Source of the DNA: Herminiimonas contaminans
Lineage (GTDB): Bacteria; Pseudomonadota; Gammaproteobacteria; Burkholderiales; Burkholderiaceae_D
Assembly: GCF_015645465.1 (NCBI RefSeq)
Contig: NZ_JADOEL010000002.1
Location: 62,001 to 126,000 of the forward strand
Direction of reading: 5' to 3'
DNA length: 64,000 nt
Shown: positions 49,978 to 60,957 of the stretch, piece after piece
Layout of the letters: the number at the start of each line of letters is the position of its first letter
How positions within the stretch are numbered: position 1 is the stretch's first letter
Notes under the pieces: model-generated
Seen by the model: the letters and a program-made list of their open reading frames with translations, nothing else
Told to the model about the DNA's origin: nothing
The model's database searches: none
Translations under genes and position numbers: made by a program

Positions 49978-52212
49978 ATGAGCAAGTCGGTCAGCCATAG
50001 CGAGGATGACCTTGTATTTCTGGATAAAACGGTGCGTGTGTCCGGCGACTATAAATCAGGTGCAAATAAGGATGTATGGCAGGTGATGATCATCGGCGCT
50101 GACGCCGATGTCCACACCGCGACGGCGTTCGCGCTCAACAACGTCGAAATACAAAACCGGCCGCTGGCATTTTTGCACGCTTATACCGCACAGCAAGCGC
50201 GGGAAATACTGGCGCAGGAAGCGCATATCGCGGTCATTCTGCTGGATGTCGATCAGCAGGACGAAGGCCTGCAACTGGTGCATTACATCCGCGATGTCCT
50301 GCATCGTGCGGAAGTACGCATCATCCTGCGCACCGACCAGCCTGGCTACACACCGGGGATTGATGCCATCCAGCAGTTCGACATCAACGATTACAAATCC
50401 AAATCCGAACTGACCCAGATCAAGCTGTTCACAGTCGTGACCGCAGCAATCCGCTCGTACGAGCAAATCTGCACGATCAATTCAAGCAGCAGCGGCCTGG
50501 ACATGATCCTGCGCGCCAGTACCGAATTGATGGCCTTGCAAAGCCTGGAAGAATTTGCCACCGGCGTAGTGACTCAGATCGCGCGCCTGCTCGACGTGCC
50601 ACCCGACGGTTTGTTCTGCGTGCAAGAGCAATTACACAATCAGGAAAACGCCTTGTTTGTGGTGGCGGCGGCCGGTCGTTTTGGTGACCTCATCAATCAT
50701 CCGCTATCGTCGATAGAAGACGCCAGCATAGACCGCACGCTGACCCGTGCATTGAAAGAGCGGCGGAATATTTACGGACGTGAATTCAGCGCGCTGCACT
50801 TCACCGGCAATGCCTCGAGCAATTTCGCCGCATTCTTCCGCACTGGCCGCCCGCTCACCGAAATTGAGCTGCGTTTGCTGGAAGTTTTCTGCAGCAATAT
50901 CTCGGTCGGCCTCTCGAATATCACGTTGGTCACCCGCCTGCATAATTTCGCTTTCTACGATTCCCTGACCAAACTGCCGAATCGTACCCGCCTCAAGGAA
51001 ATCATCGACGACAGCCTGTCCTCCAGCAAGGACTTGCCTAGCACGCTGGCGCTAATCGACATTGATCACTTTGCGGAAACCAACGACACACTGGGTCATC
51101 AATTCGGCGACCTGCTGCTCTTGTCGGTCGCCACCCGCCTGCAATCGCGTCTGGGTGACCACCTGATCGTAGCGCGCGTTGGTGGCGATACTTTTGGCGT
51201 CCTCGGTGACGATATACAAGTTAATCCGGCAGCCATACTCGCACAATTCGAACGTCCGTTCAGTATAGACGGACAAGACGTACAACTATCGGCCACGGTA
51301 GGTCTGGTGCGCCTGTCCGAGCATGATGGTCGCGGTGTCGAAGCCTTGAAGAATGCACACATTGCACTCAAGCGCGCAAAGTTTCAGCAACGTACCGGTC
51401 ATCTGTATTTCTCGCGCAATATGGGTATCGATATACGCGAGCGCGTGAATATGATGCACGCCTTGCGTACCGCATTTGAAGAAAAGCAGTTATCGGTCGT
51501 GTATCAACCGCAAATCGATATGCTGACACGACAACCGGTCGGTGCCGAAGCGCTGTTGCGCTGGACTACCGCAGACGGTTCCATGATTTCACCGAACCGC
51601 TTCATCCCGATCGCCGAATACTCGGGCTTGATCATAGAACTTGGTGAATGGGTCTTGCGTCAGGCTTGCCAGGAACTGGTACGCATACACAGGCTGGGCT
51701 TTACCGACTTCATGATTTCAGTGAATGTCTCGCAAGTCCAATTCCGCCATCCGCATTTCCTCAGCATGCTGCGCAACGCCTTGCATGACACCCAGGCACC
51801 ACCACATTGCATAGAACTCGAAATCACCGAGTCGATGGCGATGGACGAACCAGATGCCCTGATCAAACTGCTGGATCAGATTACGGCCACTGGCGTCAGC
51901 ATTGCGATTGATGATTTCGGCACTGGCTTCTCCTCGCTTAGTCACCTGCAAAAACTCAGTGTGGATCGACTCAAAATCGACAGGGCTTTTGTCACTGAAA
52001 TCACCGACTCGTCACGCGGCAGCAGCATCGCCGAAATGATTATCCAGCTCGGTCGCAACCTGGAACTGGATGTGATTGCAGAAGGTGTGGAAGATGAACG
52101 CCAGGCCGCCATCCTGACTGAACTCGGTTGTCCGTTGGGTCAGGGTTACCTGTTCGCCAGACCCATGAATGCAGATGCCTTGCATAGCTGGCTGGTCACA
52201 CAGAAACCGTAA
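49978..52212 (+). CDS. REC-DUF3369-GGDEF(degenerate)-EAL cyclic-di-GMP phosphodiesterase
   Basis: A 744-aa cytosolic protein from the ATG with SD GGAGAAGG. Receiver-like domain (33-145) with candidate phospho-Asp90, DUF3369 (about 150-320), GGDEF fold (325-480) whose signature reads GGDTF (402-406), so cyclase activity is unlikely, and EAL (490-735) with EAL at 524-526, Asn583, DDFGTG, Lys666 and Glu702 in AEGVE. Expected to hydrolyse c-di-GMP when phosphorylated or through its GGDEF as a GTP sensor. No histidine kinase is adjacent. Confidence 0.93.
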   Translation: MSKSVSHSEDDLVFLDKTVRVSGDYKSGANKDVWQVMIIGADADVHTATAFALNNVEIQNRPLAFLHAYTAQQAREILAQEAHIAVILLDVDQQDEGLQLVHYIRDVLHRAEVRIILRTDQPGYTPGIDAIQQFDINDYKSKSELTQIKLFTVVTAAIRSYEQICTINSSSSGLDMILRASTELMALQSLEEFATGVVTQIARLLDVPPDGLFCVQEQLHNQENALFVVAAAGRFGDLINHPLSSIEDASIDRTLTRALKERRNIYGREFSALHFTGNASSNFAAFFRTGRPLTEIELRLLEVFCSNISVGLSNITLVTRLHNFAFYDSLTKLPNRTRLKEIIDDSLSSSKDLPSTLALIDIDHFAETNDTLGHQFGDLLLLSVATRLQSRLGDHLIVARVGGDTFGVLGDDIQVNPAAILAQFERPFSIDGQDVQLSATVGLVRLSEHDGRGVEALKNAHIALKRAKFQQRTGHLYFSRNMGIDIRERVNMMHALRTAFEEKQLSVVYQPQIDMLTRQPVGAEALLRWTTADGSMISPNRFIPIAEYSGLIIELGEWVLRQACQELVRIHRLGFTDFMISVNVSQVQFRHPHFLSMLRNALHDTQAPPHCIELEITESMAMDEPDALIKLLDQITATGVSIAIDDFGTGFSSLSHLQKLSVDRLKIDRAFVTEITDSSRGSSIAEMIIQLGRNLELDVIAEGVEDERQAAILTELGCPLGQGYLFARPMNADALHSWLVTQKP

Positions 52213-52217
52213 GAATA

Positions 52218-52247
52218 AAATAAGGCAGGTATTTACCTGCCTTATTT
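52218..52247. terminator. Intrinsic terminator, bidirectional
   Basis: Perfect 14-bp stem starting AAATAAGGCAGGTA with a 2-base loop and T-rich flanks. It is shared by the convergent phosphodiesterase and transporter genes. Confidence 0.92.
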
Positions 52248-52263
52248 TTTATCCCCTACCCTG

Positions 52264-54150
52264 TCATTTACGCGCACCACGCAACTGTGCCACGCGCTCA
52301 CGCAACACCTCAGGCGTCACCTCATTCACGGCCATAGGCTGACCCACCACCAACTCGAGTTTGGAGAATGGCCCACTGCGGAAAGAGCGTTGGAAAGGAT
52401 TGTCAGCGCTACGTGTCCACAAGCTACCCCACAAGCCGCGCAAAGCCATCGGTATCACGGGTACCGGTGTGCGCTCCAGTATTTTCATGATGCCGCCTTT
52501 GAATTCATTCAACTCGCCATCACGCGTCAACTTTCCTTCGGGGAAAATACATACCAGCTCACCACGCTCCAGCGCACGCGCAATACTGCCGTAAGCTGCT
52601 TCCATGATTTGAGCATCTTCGCTGGCTGGTGCAATCGGAATCGCGCGTACTGCCTTGAACAAGGCAGACAGCAAAGGAATTTTAAAAATCCGGTGATCCA
52701 TCACAAAGCGCAAAGGACGCGGACTGGTCGCCAAAATCACGATCGCATCCATATAGCTGACGTGATTACACACCAGGATAGCGCCGCCCTCAGCCGGAAT
52801 ACGCTCTGCGTTGAATGTGCGTACCCGGTGCGTGGTGTGCAGCATCAGCCATGCCAAGAAGCGCAGCAGGAATTCAGGTACTACGGTAAAGATATACAGC
52901 GCCACGATCGCATTCAGGATGGCGGTCACCATAAACAATTGCGGAATGCTTAATCCCATATTCAGCAAGACCATGGCCACCAGTGCAGCGACCACCATGA
53001 ACACCGCATTCAGGATATTCATCCCGGCGATGGTGCGCGACATATGCTCCGGATCGCAACGCGTCTGTATCAAGGCAAACAAAGGCACGATGTACAAACC
53101 GCCGAACACGCCTATCAACAGGCAATCCGCGAGTATGCGCAGGCTGCCGTGTTGCTGCAGGAAACCCGAAATATCAACCAGCGTAGTGTTGGTATAACTG
53201 ATGCTGGCAAGGAAGAGATCAAAGCCGAATACCGACAAACCGATCGCGCCAAACGGCACCAAACCAATCTCGACCTTATGACCGGATAAGCGTTCGCACA
53301 ACAAGGAGCCAGTGCCGATACCGAGCGAAAATATCGTCAATAACAAGACGAAAATGCTGTGGTCGCCATGCAGATAATCTTTCGCATACAGCGGGAATTG
53401 CGCTAGCAGGATCGCACCATAAAACCAGAACCAGGAGTTCGCCAGCATCGATAAAAAGACCGGGCGATTTTGTTTCGAATACCGAATATTGCGTACTGTT
53501 TCAGTCGCCAGATTCCAGTTAATTTTCAGCTCAGGCGCAGGTGCAGGTGATAGCGGAATCGCGCGACTGGCCAGCCATCCGGCACAGGCGATCGCAATCG
53601 TGCCGCCCGCCACCAGCTCTATGCCCCACGGCTTGTGCAATACCAGTACCGCACCCAATACTTCACCCAGCAGAATGCCGACAAAGGTTCCCATTTCAAC
53701 CAGGCCGTTGCCACCGACCAGTTCGTCGGGTGCCAACTTCTGCGGCAGATAGGCGTACTTCACCGGTCCAAACAAGGCCGAGTGCAAACCCATCCCTGCA
53801 ACGGCGGCGATGAGCAACCATAAATCGTGGCGCATCCAGCCTATCGCCGCCATCAGCATGATGGCGATCTCCAGCAATTTGATATAACGCACGAGCCCGG
53901 ATTTCTCAAACTTGTCGGCCAGTTGGCCGGCGATTGCCGAAAACAAAACGAAAGGCAGGATAAACAAACCCGGGATCAGGTTATTCAGGAACCCCCTATC
54001 CATCGTGGTCCAGCTCAACGCTTCAAAAGTCAGCACCGTCAGCAAGGCAGTCTTGAATACATTATCGTTAAACGCACCGAAAAACTGGGCCCAGAAAAAT
54101 GGCGCGAAACGGCGTTGTGTCATCAACTTGAATTGACTGGGCTTACTCAT
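52264..54150 (-). CDS. MFS transporter fused to PlsC-type acyltransferase
   Basis: 628 aa. The N-terminal ~415 residues form an MFS-type carrier with about 12 helices, resembling the lysophospholipid flippase LplT. The C-terminal ~200 residues are a glycerophospholipid acyltransferase with NHVSYMD (the H-x4-D motif) and FPEGKLTRDG. Together they suggest uptake of lysophospholipid followed by re-acylation at the inner membrane. The AMP-dependent acyl-ACP synthetase domain of Aas-type fusions is absent. The start is at MSKPSQFK; a longer frame adds 12 residues. Confidence 0.92.
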   Translation of the reverse strand: MSKPSQFKLMTQRRFAPFFWAQFFGAFNDNVFKTALLTVLTFEALSWTTMDRGFLNNLIPGLFILPFVLFSAIAGQLADKFEKSGLVRYIKLLEIAIMLMAAIGWMRHDLWLLIAAVAGMGLHSALFGPVKYAYLPQKLAPDELVGGNGLVEMGTFVGILLGEVLGAVLVLHKPWGIELVAGGTIAIACAGWLASRAIPLSPAPAPELKINWNLATETVRNIRYSKQNRPVFLSMLANSWFWFYGAILLAQFPLYAKDYLHGDHSIFVLLLTIFSLGIGTGSLLCERLSGHKVEIGLVPFGAIGLSVFGFDLFLASISYTNTTLVDISGFLQQHGSLRILADCLLIGVFGGLYIVPLFALIQTRCDPEHMSRTIAGMNILNAVFMVVAALVAMVLLNMGLSIPQLFMVTAILNAIVALYIFTVVPEFLLRFLAWLMLHTTHRVRTFNAERIPAEGGAILVCNHVSYMDAIVILATSPRPLRFVMDHRIFKIPLLSALFKAVRAIPIAPASEDAQIMEAAYGSIARALERGELVCIFPEGKLTRDGELNEFKGGIMKILERTPVPVIPMALRGLWGSLWTRSADNPFQRSFRSGPFSKLELVVGQPMAVNEVTPEVLRERVAQLRGARK

Positions 54151-54236
54151 GGGTGTCCATATAACGGTTCGTGGATGCGAGCGCACGACCGACGCGCGCG
54201 TTCAGATATCTGGCGATTGTAAGGGATATAAATGAC

Positions 54237-54279
54237 AAAAAGCCGCTCGCATACCCAAACGGATATGCGGGCGGCTTTT
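54237..54279 (-). terminator. Intrinsic terminator of the CBS-domain gene
   Basis: Stem of about 13 bp, AAAAGCCGC-T-CGCATA with its complement including one G-U pair, followed on the minus strand by a T-run (TTTTTG). Confidence 0.85.
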
Positions 54280-54295
54280 ACTTGACTACTGCAGC

Positions 54296-54751
54296 TCAGC
54301 CGTCTTGTTCGTTCGCGACAGCTGGCCAGTCCTGTATATACGACTTCAGCATTTTGTTTTCAAAGCTTTGCGCCTCGAGCACGGCTTTTGCCACGTCGTA
54401 GAAAGAGATGACGCCAACCAAAATTTTTCCATCCAGCACTGGCACATAACGCGCATGCTTTTCCAGCATCAGCCGTCGCACCTCGTTGATCTCGGCATCG
54501 GAAGTGATCGTGATCGGATGTTTATCCATATAGCGCCGCACGGTATCACCACCTACCGCCCCGCCATTCGCATGGATAGTCGCCATGACCTCGCGAAAAG
54601 TCAGCATACCAATCAGATTGCCCGCCTCCATCACAACCAGAGAACCGATGTCTTTTTCCGCCATCGCATTAACTGCATCCAGCATCGGACTATCTGGTGT
54701 TACCGTGAAAAGAATGTTTCCTTTTACTTTAAGTATTTCGGATACTTTCAT
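54296..54751 (-). CDS. Two-CBS-domain protein
   Basis: A 151-aa protein made of a CBS pair (about 10-65 and 75-135) that binds adenine nucleotides in many families: MKVSEILKVKG, SLVVMEAGNLIGMLTFREVM, then HARYVPVLDGKILVGVISFYDV. The start at ATG 54751 has SD GAGGA. It is a stand-alone regulator of unknown target. Confidence 0.9.
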   Translation of the reverse strand: MKVSEILKVKGNILFTVTPDSPMLDAVNAMAEKDIGSLVVMEAGNLIGMLTFREVMATIHANGGAVGGDTVRRYMDKHPITITSDAEINEVRRLMLEKHARYVPVLDGKILVGVISFYDVAKAVLEAQSFENKMLKSYIQDWPAVANEQDG

Positions 54752-55227
54752 GGCACCGTCCTCAAGAGTTATGGTTGTACTTCGGACACTTCCAATGTAG
54801 CTCAAGCTCTGGAAAAAATCCACAATACTCTCTGGCGGCCAAATAAACGGATGGCGCTAATGAGACAAGCTTGCCCTTACATGCTCTGCGTCAATAAGGC
54901 TTGCATAGTCACCGGGCGAGGACTACCCTGACACTGTAGCAGCCACAGGAGGCCGTCATGAGTGTCATCACACAAAAGACCTATCTGACGTTTTCGGAGT
55001 TTTATGCCGCTTATCTGACAGGGCATTCCGACCGCAGATCACGCCAGCTCCATTTCCTCGGCTCAACGCTGGCCATTATCTTCCTCACCGCATTGGTGCT
55101 GACCGGGAATGCCTGGTGGCTATTAGCCGCCATCCTGTCGTTTTACGGCCTGGCATGGATAGGTCATCTCGGTTTTGAGAAAAACCACCCCAGTTCGTTC
55201 AGGCAACCACTGTATTCCTTCATAGGA

Positions 55228-57251
<2,024 letters not shown>

Positions 57252-57252
<1 letters not shown>

Positions 57253-57644
57253 TGCAAACCCAAGGGCAAAAAATCCTGCATATGGGCGCACTCGGCAGTC
57301 TGCTTGCCCTGATCGTGCTGTGCATAGCCTGGGAAATGGTGTTGGCACCAATACGCCCGAATGGCTCCTGGCTGGTACTCAAGGTCATCCCGCTGCTGAT
57401 TCCGTTGCACGGGGTCTGGAAACGCAATCTCTACACGATGCAATGGGCATCGATGCTGATCCTGCTGTTCTTCGCCGAAGGCATAGTCCGCGGCATGAGC
57501 GACACTGGTCTGTCCGCCATCCTGGGCTGGATCGAAGTCGGCCTGGTACTGGTTTTCTTTAGCTGCACCATCCTCTACCTGCGGCCTTACAAAAAAGCAG
57601 CGAAGGCCTTAACCAAACAGGCGCTGCAGAAAGCCGCCAAGTAA
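57252..57644 (+). CDS. DUF2069 membrane protein
   Basis: A 130-aa protein with four predicted helices. The pattern PLLIPLHGVWKRNLYTMQWASML (residues 47-69) is typical of DUF2069. SD GGAG. Coupled to both neighbours by one-base overlaps (TGATG, TAATG). Function unknown; commonly follows wrbA. Confidence 0.9.
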
Positions 57645-59050
57645 TGGACACCTTCCTCAATGCCTGCCGCAGCGTAATAGGCGCGACGCACGTATTGACC
57701 TCCGCGGAAGATACCGCACCCTACCTGACTGACTGGCGTCGACGCTACACCGGCAAGGCGTGTGCGGTACTCAAACCTGCGGATACGCAGGAACTCGCCG
57801 CACTGGTACGCCTCTGCAATGAACACAAAGTCCCGATGGTGCCGCAAGGCGGTAATACCGGCCTGGTGCTGGGTGGCATCCCTGACGACAGCGGCAAGGC
57901 CGTGGTTTTGTCGCTGACGCGTCTCAACAGCATCCGCCACACAGACCCGGTCAACAACACCATCACCGTCGAAGCCGGTTGCATATTGAAAAACATCCAG
58001 ACTGCAGCCAGTGATGCCGGGCGACTGTTCCCGCTATCCCTGGCAGCGGAAGGCAGTTGCACGATAGGCGGCAATCTTTCGACCAATGCCGGTGGTACCG
58101 CCGTACTGCGCTACGGCAACACACGTGAACTCTGCCTCGGCCTCGAAGTCGTGACACCGCAAGGTGATATCTGGAATGGTCTGCGCGGCTTGCGCAAAGA
58201 TAATACCGGTTACGACTTGCGCGATTTGTACATCGGTGCCGAAGGCACCTTGGGCCTGATCACTGCAGCGGTGCTGAAACTCTTCCCCCAACCAAAAGCA
58301 CAACTCACCGCACTCGCAGCCCTGCGTACACCGGATGATGCATTGCGACTGCTGTCGCTGACGCAAAGCTACTGCGTGTCTTCACTGACTGGTTTTGAGT
58401 TGATGTCCGGCTTCTGTATCAAGCTGGTCAATCAACACTTCCCTTCTATGCGCTTACCCTTTGCCGAAGAGCATGCGCAATACGTGTTGCTGGAATTATC
58501 CGACAACGAATCCGAAGAACATGCACAAGCCATGCTGGAACATGTAATCAGTGCGGCCTTGCAGCAAGACCTGATACAGGATGCGATTGTTGCGCGCTCA
58601 ATTGCACAATCGCAAGCGATCTGGGATTTCCGTGAGCATATTCCGCTGGCACAGGCTGCAGAAGGCAAGAACATCAAACATGATGTGTCGATACCCATCT
58701 CGCACATCGGCGACTTTATCCGTACCACGGATGCATTGCTGCAGCAGTCATTTCCCGGCGCACGCATGGTGACCTTCGGCCATCTCGGCGACGGTAATCT
58801 GCATTACAACGTTGCGCATCCTGAACAGGAAACGGATAAGAGTTTTCTGCAAAAGCAAACGACTGTAAATCGCGTCGTGCACGATAGCGTGCATCAACAT
58901 GGCGGCTCCATCTCCGCCGAACACGGCATAGGCGCATTGAAGCGTACCGAAATCCTGCGTTACAAGTCCGATGTGGAGATGCAATTAATGCGCTCCATCA
59001 AACAGGCACTCGATCCTTTAAATTTGATGAACCCTGGCAAGCTGCTCTAA
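57644..59050 (+). CDS. FAD-linked oxidase, D-2-hydroxyacid dehydrogenase type (GlcD/D2HGDH-like)
   Basis: 468 aa. FAD-binding domain with PQGGNTGLVLGG (65-76) and TNAGGTAVLRYGNTRE, then FAD-oxidase C-terminal domain with GHLGDGNLHYNV and SAEHGIGALKR. Family members oxidise D-2-hydroxyglutarate or D-lactate. Lacks Fe-S motifs. Last of the wrbA-DUF2069-oxidase operon. Confidence 0.92.
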   Translation: MDTFLNACRSVIGATHVLTSAEDTAPYLTDWRRRYTGKACAVLKPADTQELAALVRLCNEHKVPMVPQGGNTGLVLGGIPDDSGKAVVLSLTRLNSIRHTDPVNNTITVEAGCILKNIQTAASDAGRLFPLSLAAEGSCTIGGNLSTNAGGTAVLRYGNTRELCLGLEVVTPQGDIWNGLRGLRKDNTGYDLRDLYIGAEGTLGLITAAVLKLFPQPKAQLTALAALRTPDDALRLLSLTQSYCVSSLTGFELMSGFCIKLVNQHFPSMRLPFAEEHAQYVLLELSDNESEEHAQAMLEHVISAALQQDLIQDAIVARSIAQSQAIWDFREHIPLAQAAEGKNIKHDVSIPISHIGDFIRTTDALLQQSFPGARMVTFGHLGDGNLHYNVAHPEQETDKSFLQKQTTVNRVVHDSVHQHGGSISAEHGIGALKRTEILRYKSDVEMQLMRSIKQALDPLNLMNPGKLL

Positions 59051-59084
59051 AGTGACGAGGTCGATTTAGACCCACGAGCTTGCC

Positions 59085-59522
59085 ATGTCGTCCCTGCTAT
59101 TGTCCTTCGCCCTCCTGCTTGTTGCGCTGCCCGCATTTGCGATATACAAATGCGAGTCTGGCGGCAACATCAGCTATAGCGACCTGCCCTGCGCTGACAC
59201 ATCAAGCAACAGCAAGTCCGGACGCATCATCATCCCACCCGCACCAAGCGATACACACGCAGCACAGGAAAAACTGGTGCAGGACAAACGCAGGCTGCAA
59301 GCGCTGGAAACACAACGCAGCAAGGAAGAAGCCAGCGCAGCCAAAGAACGGCAAAAAATAGCCAAGGAACAGGAACGTAAAAAGAAGCGCTGCGCTACCC
59401 TGGAACAACGCACGCGCTGGGCGAAGGAAGACGCGGCCAGCGCCAATGTAAAACGCATGGCACGTGCACAGCGCAAGGCGCAACGCGCGGCGGAGAAACA
59501 GCAGCTGGAGTGCGGGCCTTAA
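59085..59522 (+). CDS. Secreted DUF4124 protein
   Basis: 145 aa. Signal peptide ending LPAFA (about residue 18), then DUF4124 motif IYKCESGGNISYSDLPC (19-35), which mirrors many proteobacterial YKC-x-YTDxPC proteins. The remainder is a Lys/Arg/Glu/Ala-rich coiled coil with a few Cys. Function unknown. Confidence 0.85.
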   Translation: MSSLLLSFALLLVALPAFAIYKCESGGNISYSDLPCADTSSNSKSGRIIIPPAPSDTHAAQEKLVQDKRRLQALETQRSKEEASAAKERQKIAKEQERKKKRCATLEQRTRWAKEDAASANVKRMARAQRKAQRAAEKQQLECGP

Positions 59523-59886
59523 ATTACCAGCTCGGGAAAAATGACTGATCGTAATGAATTTGATCCATGTCAAACTGCGGTCACATAGCCTTGTTACGAT
59601 ACGGCCTTGCTCACCAAGAGTGGCATGCCTTAGGGCCATTTAAGCAATGGTCGCTACTACCGGCGCTGGCGGTCGGGAAATATACCAGCACCAATATCCG
59701 GGGTAGCAGTCCGCATGCTTCCCCTCCTGCAGGCTCCCTCCCATGCCCCGCAATCCATGTAAATACTGCATGGTATGCGGCATGCAGTGACACATGGTAT
59801 AACATCGGTTAACACTTTTCCGGTCGACTTGTCAGTATGAAAGTCCATCAACACACCGCTGCTCAACCCACCCACCAGGAGGCTGC
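59523..59886 (+). other. 364-base gene-free region with FNR-box promoter and long leader
   Basis: No credible gene except a possible 17-codon frame at 59837-59890 whose TGA overlaps the next ATG (ATGA) but which has no clear SD. The FNR-like box is listed separately. The rest could be a 5' leader or a small RNA. Confidence 0.55.
59560..59600 (+). promoter_or_regulatory. FNR/Anr-like box with class II spacing to a -10 element
   Basis: TTGATCCATGTCAA at 59560-59573 matches the FNR/Anr consensus TTGAT-N4-ATCAA in nine of ten positions. TACGAT at 59595-59600 is a fair -10 hexamer about 28 bases from the box centre, as in class II FNR promoters centred near -41.5. Predicted start about 59607, on the plus strand. 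The box is symmetric enough that direction depends on the -10. Confidence 0.6.
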
Positions 59887-60105
59887 ATGAAAAGCATTGA
59901 AGAGTTCAAAGTTAAAAACACATCCGGCAAAGTTCTTACTATGCAAAACGTAGGAAAAGGCAGGACCTACCTGGATTTCGGCAGTACCAAACTGCCACGC
60001 GACTTCGTTGGTTATCGCATCAAAGACACAGACAATATCGCGGAACCGCAAAAAGACGGCACCTTCAAAATCAAGGGTACGTCGGACACCTACAGCCGCA
60101 TCTAA
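59887..60105 (+). CDS. 72-aa protein of unknown family
   Basis: Soluble, with many Lys and Gly. SD AGGAGG is strong and 5 bases upstream. Sequence MKSIEEFKVKNTSGKVLTMQ, then FGSTKLPRDFVGYRIKDTD; alternating pattern suggests a small beta-barrel. No signal peptide or Cys. I do not recognise it. An FNR-like promoter lies about 280 bases upstream. Confidence 0.75.
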   Translation: MKSIEEFKVKNTSGKVLTMQNVGKGRTYLDFGSTKLPRDFVGYRIKDTDNIAEPQKDGTFKIKGTSDTYSRI

Positions 60106-60130
60106 CTATTCCGCCTGCGAACTTTAAAAA

Positions 60131-60154
60131 GTGCCGGGCGCACAGACCCGGCAC
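60131..60154 (-). terminator. Intrinsic terminator of the FAH-family gene
   Basis: Perfect 8-bp stem GTGCCGGG / CCCGGCAC, loop of 8, followed on the minus strand by TTTTTAAAG. Confidence 0.85.
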
Positions 60155-60159
60155 CTCGC

Positions 60160-60957
60160 TTACACGACTTTCAGCGTGATATTAGGCAGTCGATCAATAT
60201 GACCTTCCATGACGTCGCCGCGCACCACCGGGCCGACATTTTCCGGTGTACCCGAATAAATAATATCTCCCGGCATCAGCTCAAACGCTTTCGACAAATT
60301 ACTGATTTGCTCGGCAACTGACCAAATCATTTGCTTCAGATCTGCGCTCTGCTTCACTTGTCCATTCACCTTCAGCCAGATCTTGCCTTCGGTGAAATTG
60401 CCTATGCTGGCGACCGGATGCAAAGGCCCTATAGGTGCAGACATATCGAAGCTCTTGCCGATTTCCCATGGCTTCTCTTCCTTCTTCATCGCGGCCTGCA
60501 AATCACGACGCGTCATATCCAGCCCGACTGCATAACCAAAGACGTGTTGTAGTGCATTTTCGACTGAAATGTTTTTCCCGCCCTTATTAATCGCGGCGAC
60601 CAGCTCGATTTCATAGTGGTAATTCTTGGTCAGTGTCGGATACGGATGATCGACAACCTTGCCTGGTGCGACGTACTGAATCGCATCGCTAGGCTTCTGA
60701 AAAAAGAATGGCGGTTCACGTGTAGGATCTGAACCCATCTCACGCGCATGTGCGGCGTAATTACGCCCTATGCAGTAAATACGACGCACCGGAAATTGAT
60801 CATTGCTACCAACAATGGGGATAGTTGGCTGTGCAACTGAGAATATTGCATTGCCATCCTTGCCGCCTGAACTGCGTGGAGCGGCACAACCTGTTACCGC
60901 ACCTACCGTCATCAAACCAGCTGCCTGCAGCATTCCACGTCTACTCAATTTAGTCAT
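60160..60957 (-). CDS. Fumarylacetoacetate hydrolase-family protein with Tat lipoprotein signal
   Basis: 265 aa. The mature part matches FAH enzymes, closest in style to fumarylpyruvate hydrolase (RRIYCIGRNYAAHAREM, 58-74; metal ligands Glu116 and Glu118 in YEIEL, Asp147 in VGLDMTRRDLQ; GKSFDMSAPIGP; GDIIYSGTPENVGPV). The N-terminus has SRRGML (5-10), a hydrophobic stretch and lipobox VTGC (Cys24). The strong SD GAGGAG six bases upstream supports this start. So it is predicted to be exported folded via Tat and lipid-anchored, unusual for a family normally in the cytosol. Confidence 0.88.
   Translation of the reverse strand: MTKLSRRGMLQAAGLMTVGAVTGCAAPRSSGGKDGNAIFSVAQPTIPIVGSNDQFPVRRIYCIGRNYAAHAREMGSDPTREPPFFFQKPSDAIQYVAPGKVVDHPYPTLTKNYHYEIELVAAINKGGKNISVENALQHVFGYAVGLDMTRRDLQAAMKKEEKPWEIGKSFDMSAPIGPLHPVASIGNFTEGKIWLKVNGQVKQSADLKQMIWSVAEQISNLSKAFELMPGDIIYSGTPENVGPVVRGDVMEGHIDRLPNITLKVV

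Noticed and set aside
59567-59812. 81-aa plus-strand frame in the gap before the 72-aa gene
   Set aside because: Its start overlaps the FNR-like box and lacks an SD; composition is not protein-like.
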